Assembly (NCBI RefSeq): GCF_027587195.1
Contig: NZ_JAPDDP010000040.1
Coordinates: 1 to 64,000 of the forward strand
Source of the DNA: Solirubrobacter phytolaccae
GTDB lineage: Bacteria; Actinomycetota; Thermoleophilia; Solirubrobacterales; Solirubrobacteraceae
Reading direction: 5' to 3'
DNA length: 64,000 nucleotides
The position numbers and the translations under genes are program-made. Shown one piece after another: positions 23,028-31,328 of this stretch; position 1 is the stretch's first letter; every line of letters starts with the position of its first letter. The notes beneath the pieces are model-generated. The model was not told the DNA's origin. It ran no database searches and was given only the letters and a program-made list of their open reading frames with translations.

Positions 23028-26000
23028 GTGATCGCCCGGCCGCGCGTTGAAGACCGACTGCGCGTGGCGTTGGAGCGTGGACCGGTCGCCGTGGTCGCAC
23101 CGGCGGGCGCCGGGAAGTCCGCGGCCTTGACGGGCGCGCTGCGCGGCTGGGACGGACCCGTGGTGTGGCACGTCTGCACACCGCGTGACGCCGATGCCGG
23201 CCGGCTGCTCGTGGGCGTGCTGCGAGCGTTGCGGCGCGTCGTGCCGGGCGCGGCGGACGTCCTGCTCGAGCAGCTGCTGGAGCCGGGCGCGGCGGTCGAT
23301 CCGCTGTCGGTCGTTGAGGCGCTGCTCGACGAGCTGGCCGTGCTCGTCGACCCGGTCGTGCTGGTGCTGGACGACGGCGAGCACCTGAGCGCGTCGGACG
23401 CGCTGGCCGCGTTGCTCGACGCGGACGTCGCGGTGCTGCGGACGGTGTTGCTGAGCCGCACCCGGCCCTCGCTGCGGTTGGCGCGGCGCGCCGCTGCGGG
23501 TACGTTGACGCTGTTCGACGAGGACGACCTGCGGTTCGACGCCGCCGAGTGCGCGGCGCTGCTCGCCGAGCGCGACGGACGCGAGCCGTCCGAGGACGCG
23601 GTCGTGTCCGCTCTGGCGACGACCCATGGTTGGCCGCTCGGGCTGGCGCTCGGCGTCGGCGCGGGCGACGAGCTCGAGCAGTACGTCGTCGAGGAGCTGC
23701 TCGACCCGCTGGACGCGGCCGCGCGCGCCGCCGTGCTGGACTCGGCGATCGACGGCTCGTTGCCGCCGGTTGCGCGCGAGCACGCGTGGCACCCGCTCGT
23801 GCGCGAAGCGCTACGTGCGCGGTGGCGACTCGAGCGGCCGGCGGCGGCGCGCGCGGCGCTGCTCGCGCGGGTGGCGGGCGAGCTGCTGGCGGCCGGCCGC
23901 GCTGCCGATGCCGTCGACGCCTGGCTGGAGGCCGAGCAGCCCGAGGCCGCGATCGCCGCGATGACCGAAGCCGCGCCCGAAGTGCTCCGCGCCGCTCCGG
24001 GCACGGTGCGCGCCTGGCTCGACGCCCTGCCGGAGACCGCCGCGGCTCGCGCGGACGTGGCCTGGCTCGAGGGCCGCCTGGCCGCGTCCGAGGGCCGCAT
24101 GCGTGAGGCCGCCGCGCACTACACGCGCGCACTGGGCGCGGCCGCGCCGGCCGGCTCGGCGCCCGCCCGCGTTGCGGCGGACTCGTCATCGCCCGACCCC
24201 ACTGCGGGCTCGCAGGCCGACCTCGCCGCAGGCTCGCCGCCCGGCCCCGCTGTCGTGCTCGACGACGACCGGCGCGACGTCGCCCTGTTCGGCCTCATGG
24301 AGTGCGCGTACTTCCTCGGCGAGCCGGCGCTGGGCGAGCCCGTGCGGGACCTGCTCGGCGCGCCCGAGGCGCTCGCGGGGCGGCCGCTCGGGCTGCTCGC
24401 GGCGGCGTGGTTCGGCATCAACCTCGCGGCGCACGGCGAGATCGAGGCCGGCGTCGCGCTCGCCGAGCGGGCGTTCGCGCAGGACGGCGGCGAGCTCGCG
24501 CGCGAGTTCGAGCCGCTGCTGCGCACGTTCGCCGAAGTGCCGTTCGGCGGGCACGCCGCGCTCCGGGCCACGCTGGAGGCGCTCGAGGCCGGTCGGGGCG
24601 GCGAGTTCCCAGAGTGGATGGCCTCGATCCGTGGGTTCGTCGAGGCCGATGCCGGCTTCCGTGACGCCGCGGTCGAGCACGCGCGCCGGATGGTCGACCG
24701 CGCCGGCACGCGTCACTGGCAGTCGCTCGGTCACGTCCAGCTCGCCTGGGCCCTCGCCGCGGCCGGCCGCTTGAACGAGGCCGAGACCGCGCTCGCCCCG
24801 CTGGCTGACCGCGGCTTCGAGGGCTGGCCGTCGTGCTGGGTCGACATCGGCCTGGCGCTCGTCGCCCACGGCCGCGGCGACACCACGACGGCCCGCGACC
24901 GCGCCGAACGCGCCCTGCGCTCGGCCGCCACCGGCCCGCTGTTCCTGCGCGGCATCGTCGCGTGCGACCTCGCGCCGGTGCTCGACCCGCCGCGAGCGCG
25001 AGCCCTGGTTGAGGAGACGCTCGCCGCCGTCGTCGGCGACCACGCGCGCGGCCGGCTGCGCGCGGAGAGAGCCGCGCTGGGAGCGGCCGACGAGCCGCGC
25101 GGGGCGGGCGACCGCGACGCGACCGGCGCGAGCAGCGCGGACGACGCGGACAGCGCGAGCGGCGCAGACAGCGCGGGCGCCGCGAGCAGTGCAGGCGGCG
25201 CGAGCGGCGCGGACGGCGCGGACGGCGCGGCCGACGCCCTCGACGATGTGCACGCCGCCCTTGCCGCGGGGCCCGACGTCGTTCGGGCCGAGTGGACGCT
25301 GCTGCGCGGACCCGTGTGGGACGCGCTCGAGCGCGGCGAGCTCGAGGCCGAGGCGGTCGTCGCGCTCGTGGACGCGGCGTTCCCCGGGCGGCCGGAGTTG
25401 CTCGAGCTCGCCGCGCATCCAACCGCGGCGGTGCGCGCGGCGGTCGGGCCCGTCGTCGCACGGTCGGGGCACCCCGCGGCGGCGGGGCGGCTCAAGGTGC
25501 TGCGCGAGGACGCCGACCCGACGGTCGTCGAGCGCGCGCGGCGAGGCGGCGCGCCTGAGACGCCGCCGTTGAACGTCCGGCTCTTCGGCGGGTTCGAGGT
25601 CCGGCGTGGCGAGTGGCCGGTCGAGGCGTGGAGCCGGCCGACCGCCGCACGGCTCGTGCGGTTCCTGCTCGTCCAAGAGGGCGTGCCCGCACCGCAGGAC
25701 CTGATCTTCGAAGCGCTGTGGCCCGGCCGCGACCCGGGTTCCGCGAAGTCGCAGCTGCAGGTCGCGGTGTCCCGCGCACGGACCGTGATCGACACGCCCG
25801 AGGCGGCCGAGTCCGCGATCGTATTCGCCGACGGCGCGTACCGGATCGCGCTGCCCGAGCGCGACCGCGTCGACACCGAGGCGTTCGCGCAGGCCGCCGC
25901 GGCCGCGCTCGCCGCGACCGGGTCCCTCCGCCGCCCTGCGTTGGAGCAGGCCGCGCAGTTGTGGGGCGGCCCGCCACTCCCGGAAGAGCGCTACGCGGGC

Positions 26001-26312
26001 TGGGCCGACACCTGGCGCGAGCGCCTCCAGGCGTCCTACCACCGCGTCCTGAACGCGCTCGCCGCCGAGCAACGCGCCGCGAACGACGAGCCGGCCGTGA
26101 TCGAGACCGCGCGCCGCCTCACGACCGACGACCCGCTCGACGAAGGCGCGCACCGCCTGCTGATCGAGGCCTACGCGCGCACGGGCCGCCCCGCGCTCGC
26201 GCTGCGCCAGTACCTCACCTGCCGCCGCGCGCTGGTCGACGGCCTCGGGGTCGAGCCGTCCGCCGAGACCCGCGCGCTCCAGGAAGCCGTCCTCGCTGGA
26301 CGCTCGGTGTAG
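23028..26312 (+). CDS. giant BTAD-domain transcriptional regulator with N-terminal ATPase
   Basis: 1094 residues. N-terminal STAND/AAA-like NTPase with Walker A APAGAGKS (24-31) and Walker B VVLVLDDGEH (near 107-116); a long middle of Ala-rich helical TPR-like repeats; then an OmpR-type winged helix (LNVRLFGGFEVRRGEWPV, from about 847) and a bacterial transcriptional activation (BTAD) domain to the end. It is thus related to SARP/MalT-type activators. Two low-complexity inserts interrupt the middle: an SSSPDPTAGSQ linker near 385-405 and a Ser/Gly/Ala/Asp repeat at about 700-735. Targets are unknown; no obvious biosynthetic cluster is adjacent. Confidence 0.85.
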   Translation: MIARPRVEDRLRVALERGPVAVVAPAGAGKSAALTGALRGWDGPVVWHVCTPRDADAGRLLVGVLRALRRVVPGAADVLLEQLLEPGAAVDPLSVVEALLDELAVLVDPVVLVLDDGEHLSASDALAALLDADVAVLRTVLLSRTRPSLRLARRAAAGTLTLFDEDDLRFDAAECAALLAERDGREPSEDAVVSALATTHGWPLGLALGVGAGDELEQYVVEELLDPLDAAARAAVLDSAIDGSLPPVAREHAWHPLVREALRARWRLERPAAARAALLARVAGELLAAGRAADAVDAWLEAEQPEAAIAAMTEAAPEVLRAAPGTVRAWLDALPETAAARADVAWLEGRLAASEGRMREAAAHYTRALGAAAPAGSAPARVAADSSSPDPTAGSQADLAAGSPPGPAVVLDDDRRDVALFGLMECAYFLGEPALGEPVRDLLGAPEALAGRPLGLLAAAWFGINLAAHGEIEAGVALAERAFAQDGGELAREFEPLLRTFAEVPFGGHAALRATLEALEAGRGGEFPEWMASIRGFVEADAGFRDAAVEHARRMVDRAGTRHWQSLGHVQLAWALAAAGRLNEAETALAPLADRGFEGWPSCWVDIGLALVAHGRGDTTTARDRAERALRSAATGPLFLRGIVACDLAPVLDPPRARALVEETLAAVVGDHARGRLRAERAALGAADEPRGAGDRDATGASSADDADSASGADSAGAASSAGGASGADGADGAADALDDVHAALAAGPDVVRAEWTLLRGPVWDALERGELEAEAVVALVDAAFPGRPELLELAAHPTAAVRAAVGPVVARSGHPAAAGRLKVLREDADPTVVERARRGGAPETPPLNVRLFGGFEVRRGEWPVEAWSRPTAARLVRFLLVQEGVPAPQDLIFEALWPGRDPGSAKSQLQVAVSRARTVIDTPEAAESAIVFADGAYRIALPERDRVDTEAFAQAAAAALAATGSLRRPALEQAAQLWGGPPLPEERYAGWADTWRERLQASYHRVLNALAAEQRAANDEPAVIETARRLTTDDPLDEGAHRLLIEAYARTGRPALALRQYLTCRRALVDGLGVEPSAETRALQEAVLAGRSV
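25124..25231 (+). repeat. degenerate GC-rich repeat coding for a Ser/Gly/Ala/Asp linker
   Basis: Reiterated units such as GGCGCGAGCAGCGCGGAC and GCGAGCGGCGCGGAC lie inside the BTAD regulator. The same base style occurs at 2-110 in the S55-like gene. It looks like slippage-prone linker DNA. Confidence 0.55.
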
Positions 26313-26341
26313 TTGACGATCACTGCGCGCGCGGCGACACT
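26313..26341 (+). promoter_or_regulatory. sigma-70-like promoter of small membrane gene
   Basis: TTGACG (26313-26318), a 17-bp spacer, then GACACT (26336-26341), 9 nt before ATG 26351. It begins immediately after the BTAD stop codon. Confidence 0.45.
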
Positions 26342-26350
26342 GCGCGCACG

Positions 26351-26506
26351 ATGCAGATCGTCGGACCCAGCATCGCCCTTGCCCTCGTCATGCTCGGGCT
26401 CACGGCCTGGCGCGTGCGGCGGCGTCAGTACCGCGAGCTGGCCGAGTCGTACGCGTGGATCGCGTTCATGACGGCGACCCTCGTCGCCATCGTGAACTGG
26501 GGTTGA
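26351..26506 (+). CDS. small membrane protein, 51 residues
   Basis: Two short hydrophobic helices (about 3-18, IVGPSIALALVMLGLT, and 33-50) separated by a basic AWRVRRRQYRELAESY segment. ATG 26351 follows a TTGACG-17-GACACT promoter-like sequence. The stop lies one base from the stop of the convergent acyl-CoA dehydrogenase gene. No family recognised. Support comes from coherent hydrophobicity and promoter position. Confidence 0.6.
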   Translation: MQIVGPSIALALVMLGLTAWRVRRRQYRELAESYAWIAFMTATLVAIVNWG

Positions 26507-26507
26507 G

Positions 26508-27434
26508 CTAGAGGTACGTCGCCGCGACCTGCTCGCGGTGCCAGGTCGAGTCACCGAAGGCCCGCGCGTTCGCCTCGGCGCGCTTGAAGAACAGGTGCAG
26601 GTCGTGCTCCCAGGTGAAGCCGATGCCGCCGTGGACCTGCATCGACGAGCGGCAGACGTTGACGGCCGCGTCGCTGGCGTAGGCCTTGGCGGCGTTGGCG
26701 GCCATGAACGCGGCGTCGGGGTCGTTGTCCAGCGCCCAGGCCGCCCACAGGACGACGTTCCGCGCGCCCTCGGTCTCGAGGAACATCTGCGCGCAGGCGT
26801 GGGAGACGGCCTGGTAGCTGCCGATCGGGCGGCCGAACTGCTTGCGTTCCTTGGCGTACTCGACCGACATGGCCGTCACCCGCGCCGCGACGCCGACGGA
26901 CTCCGCGGCGGCGGCCACGTAGATCGCGTGCCATGCCCGCGCGAGGTGATCGCCGGTGATCTCCTCGCCGCCGGAAGCGCGCACGGTGAACAGCGGCCGC
27001 GTCGGATCCAGCGCGTTCGCCGGCTCGATCGACGCCTCCGCGGCCGGCACCGCGAACACCTGGTCGCCGCGCTGCACGATGATCGTGTCGGCCACGTCCG
27101 CCGCCGGGACCGCGAGCTTCGCGCCGTCCTCGCCGTCCCACATCGCGACCGTCCCGCGCCCTTCCAACTCGGGGTGCAGGAGCCGTGCGGCCCAGTGCGA
27201 GGCCAGCGGCGTCGGCGCCAGCGAGAACCCGAGCTGCTCGGCGACGACCGCCAGCTCGACCATGCCGAAGTCCGCGATCTCGGGCCAGCCCAGCTCGTCG
27301 ATCTCGTCCCAGGTCGCGTCGGAGCCGCCGTCCAGGGCGATCTCCCGCACGCGAGCGATCGGATAGCGCGAGGCCAGCCACTCGCGGGCGGTGCGCTGGA
27401 TCTCGCGCTGGTCTTCCGTCAGGTCGAAGTTCAT
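26508..27434 (-). CDS. acyl-CoA dehydrogenase family protein, probable non-catalytic partner subunit
   Basis: 308 residues with FNFDLTEDQREIQRT-like start (MNFDLTEDQREIQRTARE), a middle beta domain and a C-terminal helical part with QVHGGIGFTWEHDLHL. The catalytic-glutamate stretch of classical enzymes (EG-T/S-x-x-I) is replaced by this QVHGG motif, as in the short subunits of heteromeric FadE pairs known from mycobacterial steroid degradation. Its ATG overlaps the stop of the larger acyl-CoA dehydrogenase gene, supporting an alpha2beta2 complex. Substrate unknown (fatty, steroid or branched acyl-CoA). Confidence 0.87.
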   Translation of the reverse strand: MNFDLTEDQREIQRTAREWLASRYPIARVREIALDGGSDATWDEIDELGWPEIADFGMVELAVVAEQLGFSLAPTPLASHWAARLLHPELEGRGTVAMWDGEDGAKLAVPAADVADTIIVQRGDQVFAVPAAEASIEPANALDPTRPLFTVRASGGEEITGDHLARAWHAIYVAAAAESVGVAARVTAMSVEYAKERKQFGRPIGSYQAVSHACAQMFLETEGARNVVLWAAWALDNDPDAAFMAANAAKAYASDAAVNVCRSSMQVHGGIGFTWEHDLHLFFKRAEANARAFGDSTWHREQVAATYL

Positions 27435-28555
27435 GCGCGCGGCAACCCCAGCACTCGCTCGGCGACGATGTTCTTCAGGATCTCGGTGGTCCCGCCCTCG
27501 ATCGAGTTGGCCCGGGCGCGGAGGAAGCGATAGGTCCAGGTGTCGTCGACCAGCTGCGCGGCCGGGCCGCGCGCGTCCATCGCCAGGGTCGTGAGCGCCT
27601 GGTTGATGTCCGCCCACAGCCACTTGCCGAGCGACCCCTCGGGCCCGGGCTCGCCGCCCTTCATCGTGCTCGTCAGCCCGCGGAAGGCGAGCAGCCGCAG
27701 CACCTGCGCCTCGATCGCGACCTGCGCGAACCGCTGCCGGATCAGCGGGTCGGTCGTCCCGCGCAGCTCGTCCGCCAGCTCACCCAAGGCGACCTGCACC
27801 CGCGCCTGCAGCGCGAACGCCAGCCCGGCCCGCTCGTGCATCAACGTCGTGATCGCCACGCGCCAGCCGTTGTCGACCCCGCCGACGACGTTCTCGACCG
27901 GGATCCGCGCCTCTTCGATGAACAGCTCGTTGAACTCGGCCTCGCCGGTGATCTGCACCAGCGGCCGGATCTCGACGCCCGGCTGCTCCATGTCCATCAG
28001 GAAGTACGTGAGCCCGCGGTGCTTCGGGGCTTCGGCGTTCGTGCGCGCGAGCAGCATGCACCACTTGGAGTGATGCGCGAACGTCGTCCACACCTTCTGG
28101 CCGGTGACCACGTACGCGTCGCCGTCGAGCACGGCGCGCGTCTTCAACGACGCCAGATCCGAACCCGACTCGGGCTCCGAAAAGCCCTGGCACCACATCT
28201 CGTCGGCGCTCAAGATGGGCGAGAGAAAGCGCGCCTTCTGCTCGTCCGTCCCGTGCGCGATCACGGTCGGCCCGCCCATCGTCAGCCCGAGCACGTTCGC
28301 CATCTGCGGCGCGCGCGAGCGGGCGAACTCCTCGAACAGGATCGCCTGCTCGATCTGGGTCGCGCCGGCCCCGCCGTATTCCTCAGGCCACGTGAGCCCG
28401 GCCCAGCCGCGCTCGTTCAGCTTCTGCTGCCAGTCACGCCGGAAGGCGAACGACGCTTCGTCGCCCTCCGGCTCCTTGCCCGGATGGTTGTCGGCGATCC
28501 ACGCGCGCAGCGTGTCGCGGAACTCCTCCTCCGCCGGCGAAAGCGTCAGGTCCAC
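27431..28555 (-). CDS. acyl-CoA dehydrogenase, probable catalytic subunit
   Basis: 374 residues of the FAD-dependent family introducing the alpha,beta double bond into acyl-CoA. Seen: WPEEYGGAGAT, the FAD-binding CQGFSEPESGSDLASLKT, WTTFAHHSKWCMLLART, and near the C-terminus ANSIEGGTTEILKNIVAERV with the EGGT-E glutamate region. GTG 28555 has TAGTTT 7 nt upstream, a leaderless signal. The gene pairs with the shorter paralogue downstream by an ATGA overlap. Confidence 0.91.
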   Translation of the reverse strand: MDLTLSPAEEEFRDTLRAWIADNHPGKEPEGDEASFAFRRDWQQKLNERGWAGLTWPEEYGGAGATQIEQAILFEEFARSRAPQMANVLGLTMGGPTVIAHGTDEQKARFLSPILSADEMWCQGFSEPESGSDLASLKTRAVLDGDAYVVTGQKVWTTFAHHSKWCMLLARTNAEAPKHRGLTYFLMDMEQPGVEIRPLVQITGEAEFNELFIEEARIPVENVVGGVDNGWRVAITTLMHERAGLAFALQARVQVALGELADELRGTTDPLIRQRFAQVAIEAQVLRLLAFRGLTSTMKGGEPGPEGSLGKWLWADINQALTTLAMDARGPAAQLVDDTWTYRFLRARANSIEGGTTEILKNIVAERVLGLPRA

Positions 28556-28562
28556 GCGGCGG

Positions 28563-28568
28563 AAACTA
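28563..28568 (-). promoter_or_regulatory. -10 TAGTTT, leaderless start of acyl-CoA dehydrogenase operon
   Basis: Minus-strand TAGTTT, 7 nt, then GTG 28555. Confidence 0.5.
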
Positions 28569-28576
28569 ACACGCTG

Positions 28577-29491
28577 TCAGGAAGCGCGCGCCATGGCCGG
28601 CGTCGCCGCCGGGGCCTTGACCTTCTTCGCCCGTGACGCGATCGCCACGCCGCCGAGGATCGCCACCAGGCCGACCACGGACGCGACCGTGATCGTCTCG
28701 TCGAGGAAGATCGCGCCGTAGAACAGCGCCACGCCGGGCGCCAGGTACGAGACCAGCGCCGCCCGGGCCGCGCCGATCGCCCCGATCAGCTCGTAGTAGA
28801 TGACGAACGCCAGCGCGGTGCCGAGCACGCCGAGCACCACGAGCGCGGCGACGGCGCCCACGTCCGGCGTGTGCCCGGGCGTCGTCGCGATCCCGATCGG
28901 CAGCGTCAGCAGCCCCGCGAAGGTCACGCTGATCCACGACGTCTGCACCGCGGCCAGCCCGCCGTACTTGCCCTTCACGACGAAGTTCGAGAGCCCGTAG
29001 AAGAAGGCCGCGCCGATCATCGCCATCGCCCCGAGGAACTCCTTGAGCGAGTGCACGGACTCGACGCCGACGATCAGCACCACGCCCGCGAGGCCCAGCA
29101 GCATGCCGATGCCCTGGCGGCGGTCGATCTTCTCCGACGGCAGCAGGAACGGCGCGAGCAGCGCGATGAACAGCGAGGCGGGCGAGATGAGCACGGCCGT
29201 GAGGCCCGACGGCACCACGTGCTCGCCGTAGGTGATGAGCAGGAACGGCGCGGCCACCGCGGTCACGCTCAGGATCAGCGCCCACCACGGACGCGAGCGC
29301 ACATCCGCCCAGGCGCGGGACGCCTGCCCGGTGACGCGCAGCACCACGAACAGCACGAGCGACGCCAGCAGGCACCGCATGGACACGATCATCGCGGCCG
29401 AGAAGCCCTCGAGCGCGTACTTGATCAGCAGGTAGGAGCCGCCCCAGATGGCGGACAGGGCGGCGAGCAGCGTGACGTGGCGTGCAGACAT
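28577..29491 (-). CDS. EamA/DMT-family transporter
   Basis: 304 residues with ten hydrophobic helices in two EamA repeats (N-terminal AALSAIWGGSYLLIKYAL; second repeat AMIGAAFFYGLSNFVVKG). The C-terminus ends in a basic tail. DMT proteins export amino acids or other metabolites. It lies upstream of the acyl-CoA dehydrogenase pair on the same strand, but that pair has its own -10 signal, so it may be a separate unit. Confidence 0.88.
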   Translation of the reverse strand: MSARHVTLLAALSAIWGGSYLLIKYALEGFSAAMIVSMRCLLASLVLFVVLRVTGQASRAWADVRSRPWWALILSVTAVAAPFLLITYGEHVVPSGLTAVLISPASLFIALLAPFLLPSEKIDRRQGIGMLLGLAGVVLIVGVESVHSLKEFLGAMAMIGAAFFYGLSNFVVKGKYGGLAAVQTSWISVTFAGLLTLPIGIATTPGHTPDVGAVAALVVLGVLGTALAFVIYYELIGAIGAARAALVSYLAPGVALFYGAIFLDETITVASVVGLVAILGGVAIASRAKKVKAPAATPAMARAS

Positions 29492-29564
29492 GGACGCCGG
29501 TCAGTCTCGCGGCGCCCAGCCCTTAGCGCAAATGAAGATCCGTGCGGGAGGCGATCAGAAACGC

Positions 29565-29909
29565 TTATGCGTCTGACTTGGTCGTCGACGAGGACGACGA
29601 GGAGTCAGACGAAGAGGACGAGCTCGACGACGAGGACGAGCTGTCCGAGGAGGACGACTTCTTCTCGGCCTGCTTGGCGTCGTGCTTGTCGGCGCCCGAG
29701 TCGGCGGAAGCGGCCGACTGGCGGTTGCGCTTGGCCGTGCCGTAGTCCGTGTTGTAGAAGCCGGAGCCCTTGAAGTGCACGGCGACGGGGTGGAAGACGC
29801 GCTGGACCGGCGCGCCGCAGACCTCGCACTCCGTGACCGGACCATCGGTCATCTTCTGCATCACGTCGAAGTTGTGACCGTTCTCGCAGCGGTACTCGTA
29901 AATCGGCAT
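29565..29909 (-). CDS. FmdB-family zinc ribbon protein with poly-Ser tail
   Basis: 114 residues. The N-terminal 45 residues are the FmdB/CxxC regulatory zinc ribbon: MPIYEYRCENGHNFDV, then TECEVCGAPVQRVFHP. The part near GSGFYNTDYG is typical of actinobacterial FmdB proteins. The tail from about residue 84 is almost entirely Ser with occasional Asp. TAAACT lies 11 nt upstream of the ATG. It diverges from glyS with 38 bp between starts. Role unknown; the family was named from an amidase operon. Confidence 0.85.
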   Translation of the reverse strand: MPIYEYRCENGHNFDVMQKMTDGPVTECEVCGAPVQRVFHPVAVHFKGSGFYNTDYGTAKRNRQSAASADSGADKHDAKQAEKKSSSSDSSSSSSSSSSSSDSSSSSSTTKSDA

Positions 29910-29933
29910 CGGGGTAGGCGAGTTTAGCCGCCC

Positions 29934-29939
29934 TAAGAT
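29934..29939 (+). promoter_or_regulatory. -10 TAAGAT, leaderless start of glyS
   Basis: TAAGAT, 8 nt, then ATG 29948. No ribosome-binding sequence is present. Confidence 0.55.
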
Positions 29940-29947
29940 GCCGGTCT

Positions 29948-31285
29948 ATGCCCGCAGCCACCATGGACGAGGTCGTCGCGCTCTGCAAGCGGCGTGGCCT
30001 GATCTTCCCCGCCTCCGAGATCTACGGCGGCATCGCCAACACGTACGACTACGGGCACTACGGCGTTCTGCTCAAGCGGAACGTCTCGGATGCGTGGTGG
30101 AAGGCGATGATCCAGGAGCGCGACGACATCGTCGCCCTGGACTCGGCGATCATCCAGCACCCGAAGACGTGGGAGGCCTCCGGGCACCTCTCGGGCTTCA
30201 GCGATCCACTCGTGCAGTGCCTCGGCAAGTGCAAGAAGCGCTGGCGCCTGGACCACCTGCAGGAGGCCGCCGTCGAGAACGGTGAGGACCCCGCGGCGGT
30301 CAAGTGCCCGCAGTGCGGCGGCGACCTCACGGAGCCGCGCGCGTTCAACCTCATGTTCGAGACGAACATCGGGCCCGTCCAGGACGAGAGCTCGACCGTC
30401 TACCTGCGCCCCGAGACCGCGCAGGGCATCTTCCTCGACTTCAAGCAGACGCTGAGCTACGCGCGCAAGAAGCCGCCGTTCGGCATCGCGCAGATCGGCA
30501 AGTCGTTCCGCAACGAGATCACCCCCGGCAACTTCATCTTCCGCACGCTCGAGTTCGAGCAGATGGAGATGGAGTTCTTCGTCCCGCCGGAGGAGGCCGA
30601 GCAGTGGTACGAGTACTGGTGCCAGGAGCGCCTGAACTGGTACGTCAAGCTCGGCATCAACCCGGAGCGCCTGCGCCTGCGCCCGCACGAGGCCGACGAG
30701 CTCAGCTTCTACTCGTCCGGCACGAGCGACGTCGAGTACCTGTACCCGATCGGCTGGTCCGAGCTCGAGGGCGTCGCCAACCGCGGCAACTACGACCTCA
30801 CCCAGCACGCCGAGCACTCGCGCCAGAAGCTCGAGTGGAAGGACCCGCAGACCGGCAAGGGCTACCTGCCGCACGTGATCGAGCCCGCCGCAGGCCTCGG
30901 CCGCACGATGCTTGCGCTGCTCTGCGAGGCCTATGACGAGGACGAGATCGGCGGCGAGAAGCGCACCGTGCTGCGCCTGCACCCGTCGATGGCGCCGATC
31001 AAGGTCGCGGTGCTCCCGCTCCTGCGCAAGGACGGCCACCCCGAGAAGGCGCGCGAGATCTACGAGGCCCTGCGCAAGCGGATGTCCACCGAGTACGACG
31101 ACGGCGGCAACATCGGCAAGCGCTACCGCCGCCAGGACGAGATCGGCACGCCGTACGGCATCACCGTCGACCACCAGACGTTCGAGGACGACACGGTGAC
31201 GCTGCGCGACCGCGACTCGCTCTCCCAGGAGCGCGTCCCGGTCGCGGGGCTCGCCGACCTGCTCGAGGCCAAGATCAACGCGTAG
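29948..31285 (+). CDS. glyS: glycyl-tRNA synthetase, single-subunit type
   Basis: 445-residue class II synthetase of the alpha2 type used by Actinobacteria and eukaryotes rather than the alpha2beta2 GlyQ/GlyS type. Seen: GLIFPASEIYGGIANTYDYG near the start, a zinc-binding part (CLGKC ... CPQCGGDL), motif 2-like FRNEITPGNFIFRTLEFEQM, LEGVANRGNYDL, and motif 3 near the end (EPAAGLGRTMLALLC), followed by the anticodon-binding domain (VAVLPLLRKDG). A strong hairpin follows the stop. It charges tRNA-Gly. Confidence 0.95.
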   Translation: MPAATMDEVVALCKRRGLIFPASEIYGGIANTYDYGHYGVLLKRNVSDAWWKAMIQERDDIVALDSAIIQHPKTWEASGHLSGFSDPLVQCLGKCKKRWRLDHLQEAAVENGEDPAAVKCPQCGGDLTEPRAFNLMFETNIGPVQDESSTVYLRPETAQGIFLDFKQTLSYARKKPPFGIAQIGKSFRNEITPGNFIFRTLEFEQMEMEFFVPPEEAEQWYEYWCQERLNWYVKLGINPERLRLRPHEADELSFYSSGTSDVEYLYPIGWSELEGVANRGNYDLTQHAEHSRQKLEWKDPQTGKGYLPHVIEPAAGLGRTMLALLCEAYDEDEIGGEKRTVLRLHPSMAPIKVAVLPLLRKDGHPEKAREIYEALRKRMSTEYDDGGNIGKRYRRQDEIGTPYGITVDHQTFEDDTVTLRDRDSLSQERVPVAGLADLLEAKINA

Positions 31286-31291
31286 ATTGCG

Positions 31292-31328
31292 TGCATGGCT
31301 CAGCCCCACCCTGGGGATGAGCCATGCA
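31292..31328 (+). terminator. hairpin between glyS and the ABC importer operon, overlapping the next start codon
   Basis: TGCATGGCTCA (31292-31302) pairs perfectly with TGAGCCATGCA (31318-31328); inside is CCCCA-CCC-TGGGG. The last A is the first base of the lipoprotein ATG, and the TGGGGA that could act as its ribosome site lies in the inner stem. It could be a glyS terminator, a translational switch, or both. Confidence 0.6.

Noticed and set aside
29542-29745. Acidic frame (Asp/Glu runs) opposite the poly-Ser tail
   Set aside because: Mirror image of the serine codons; the minus-strand FmdB domain is the real gene.
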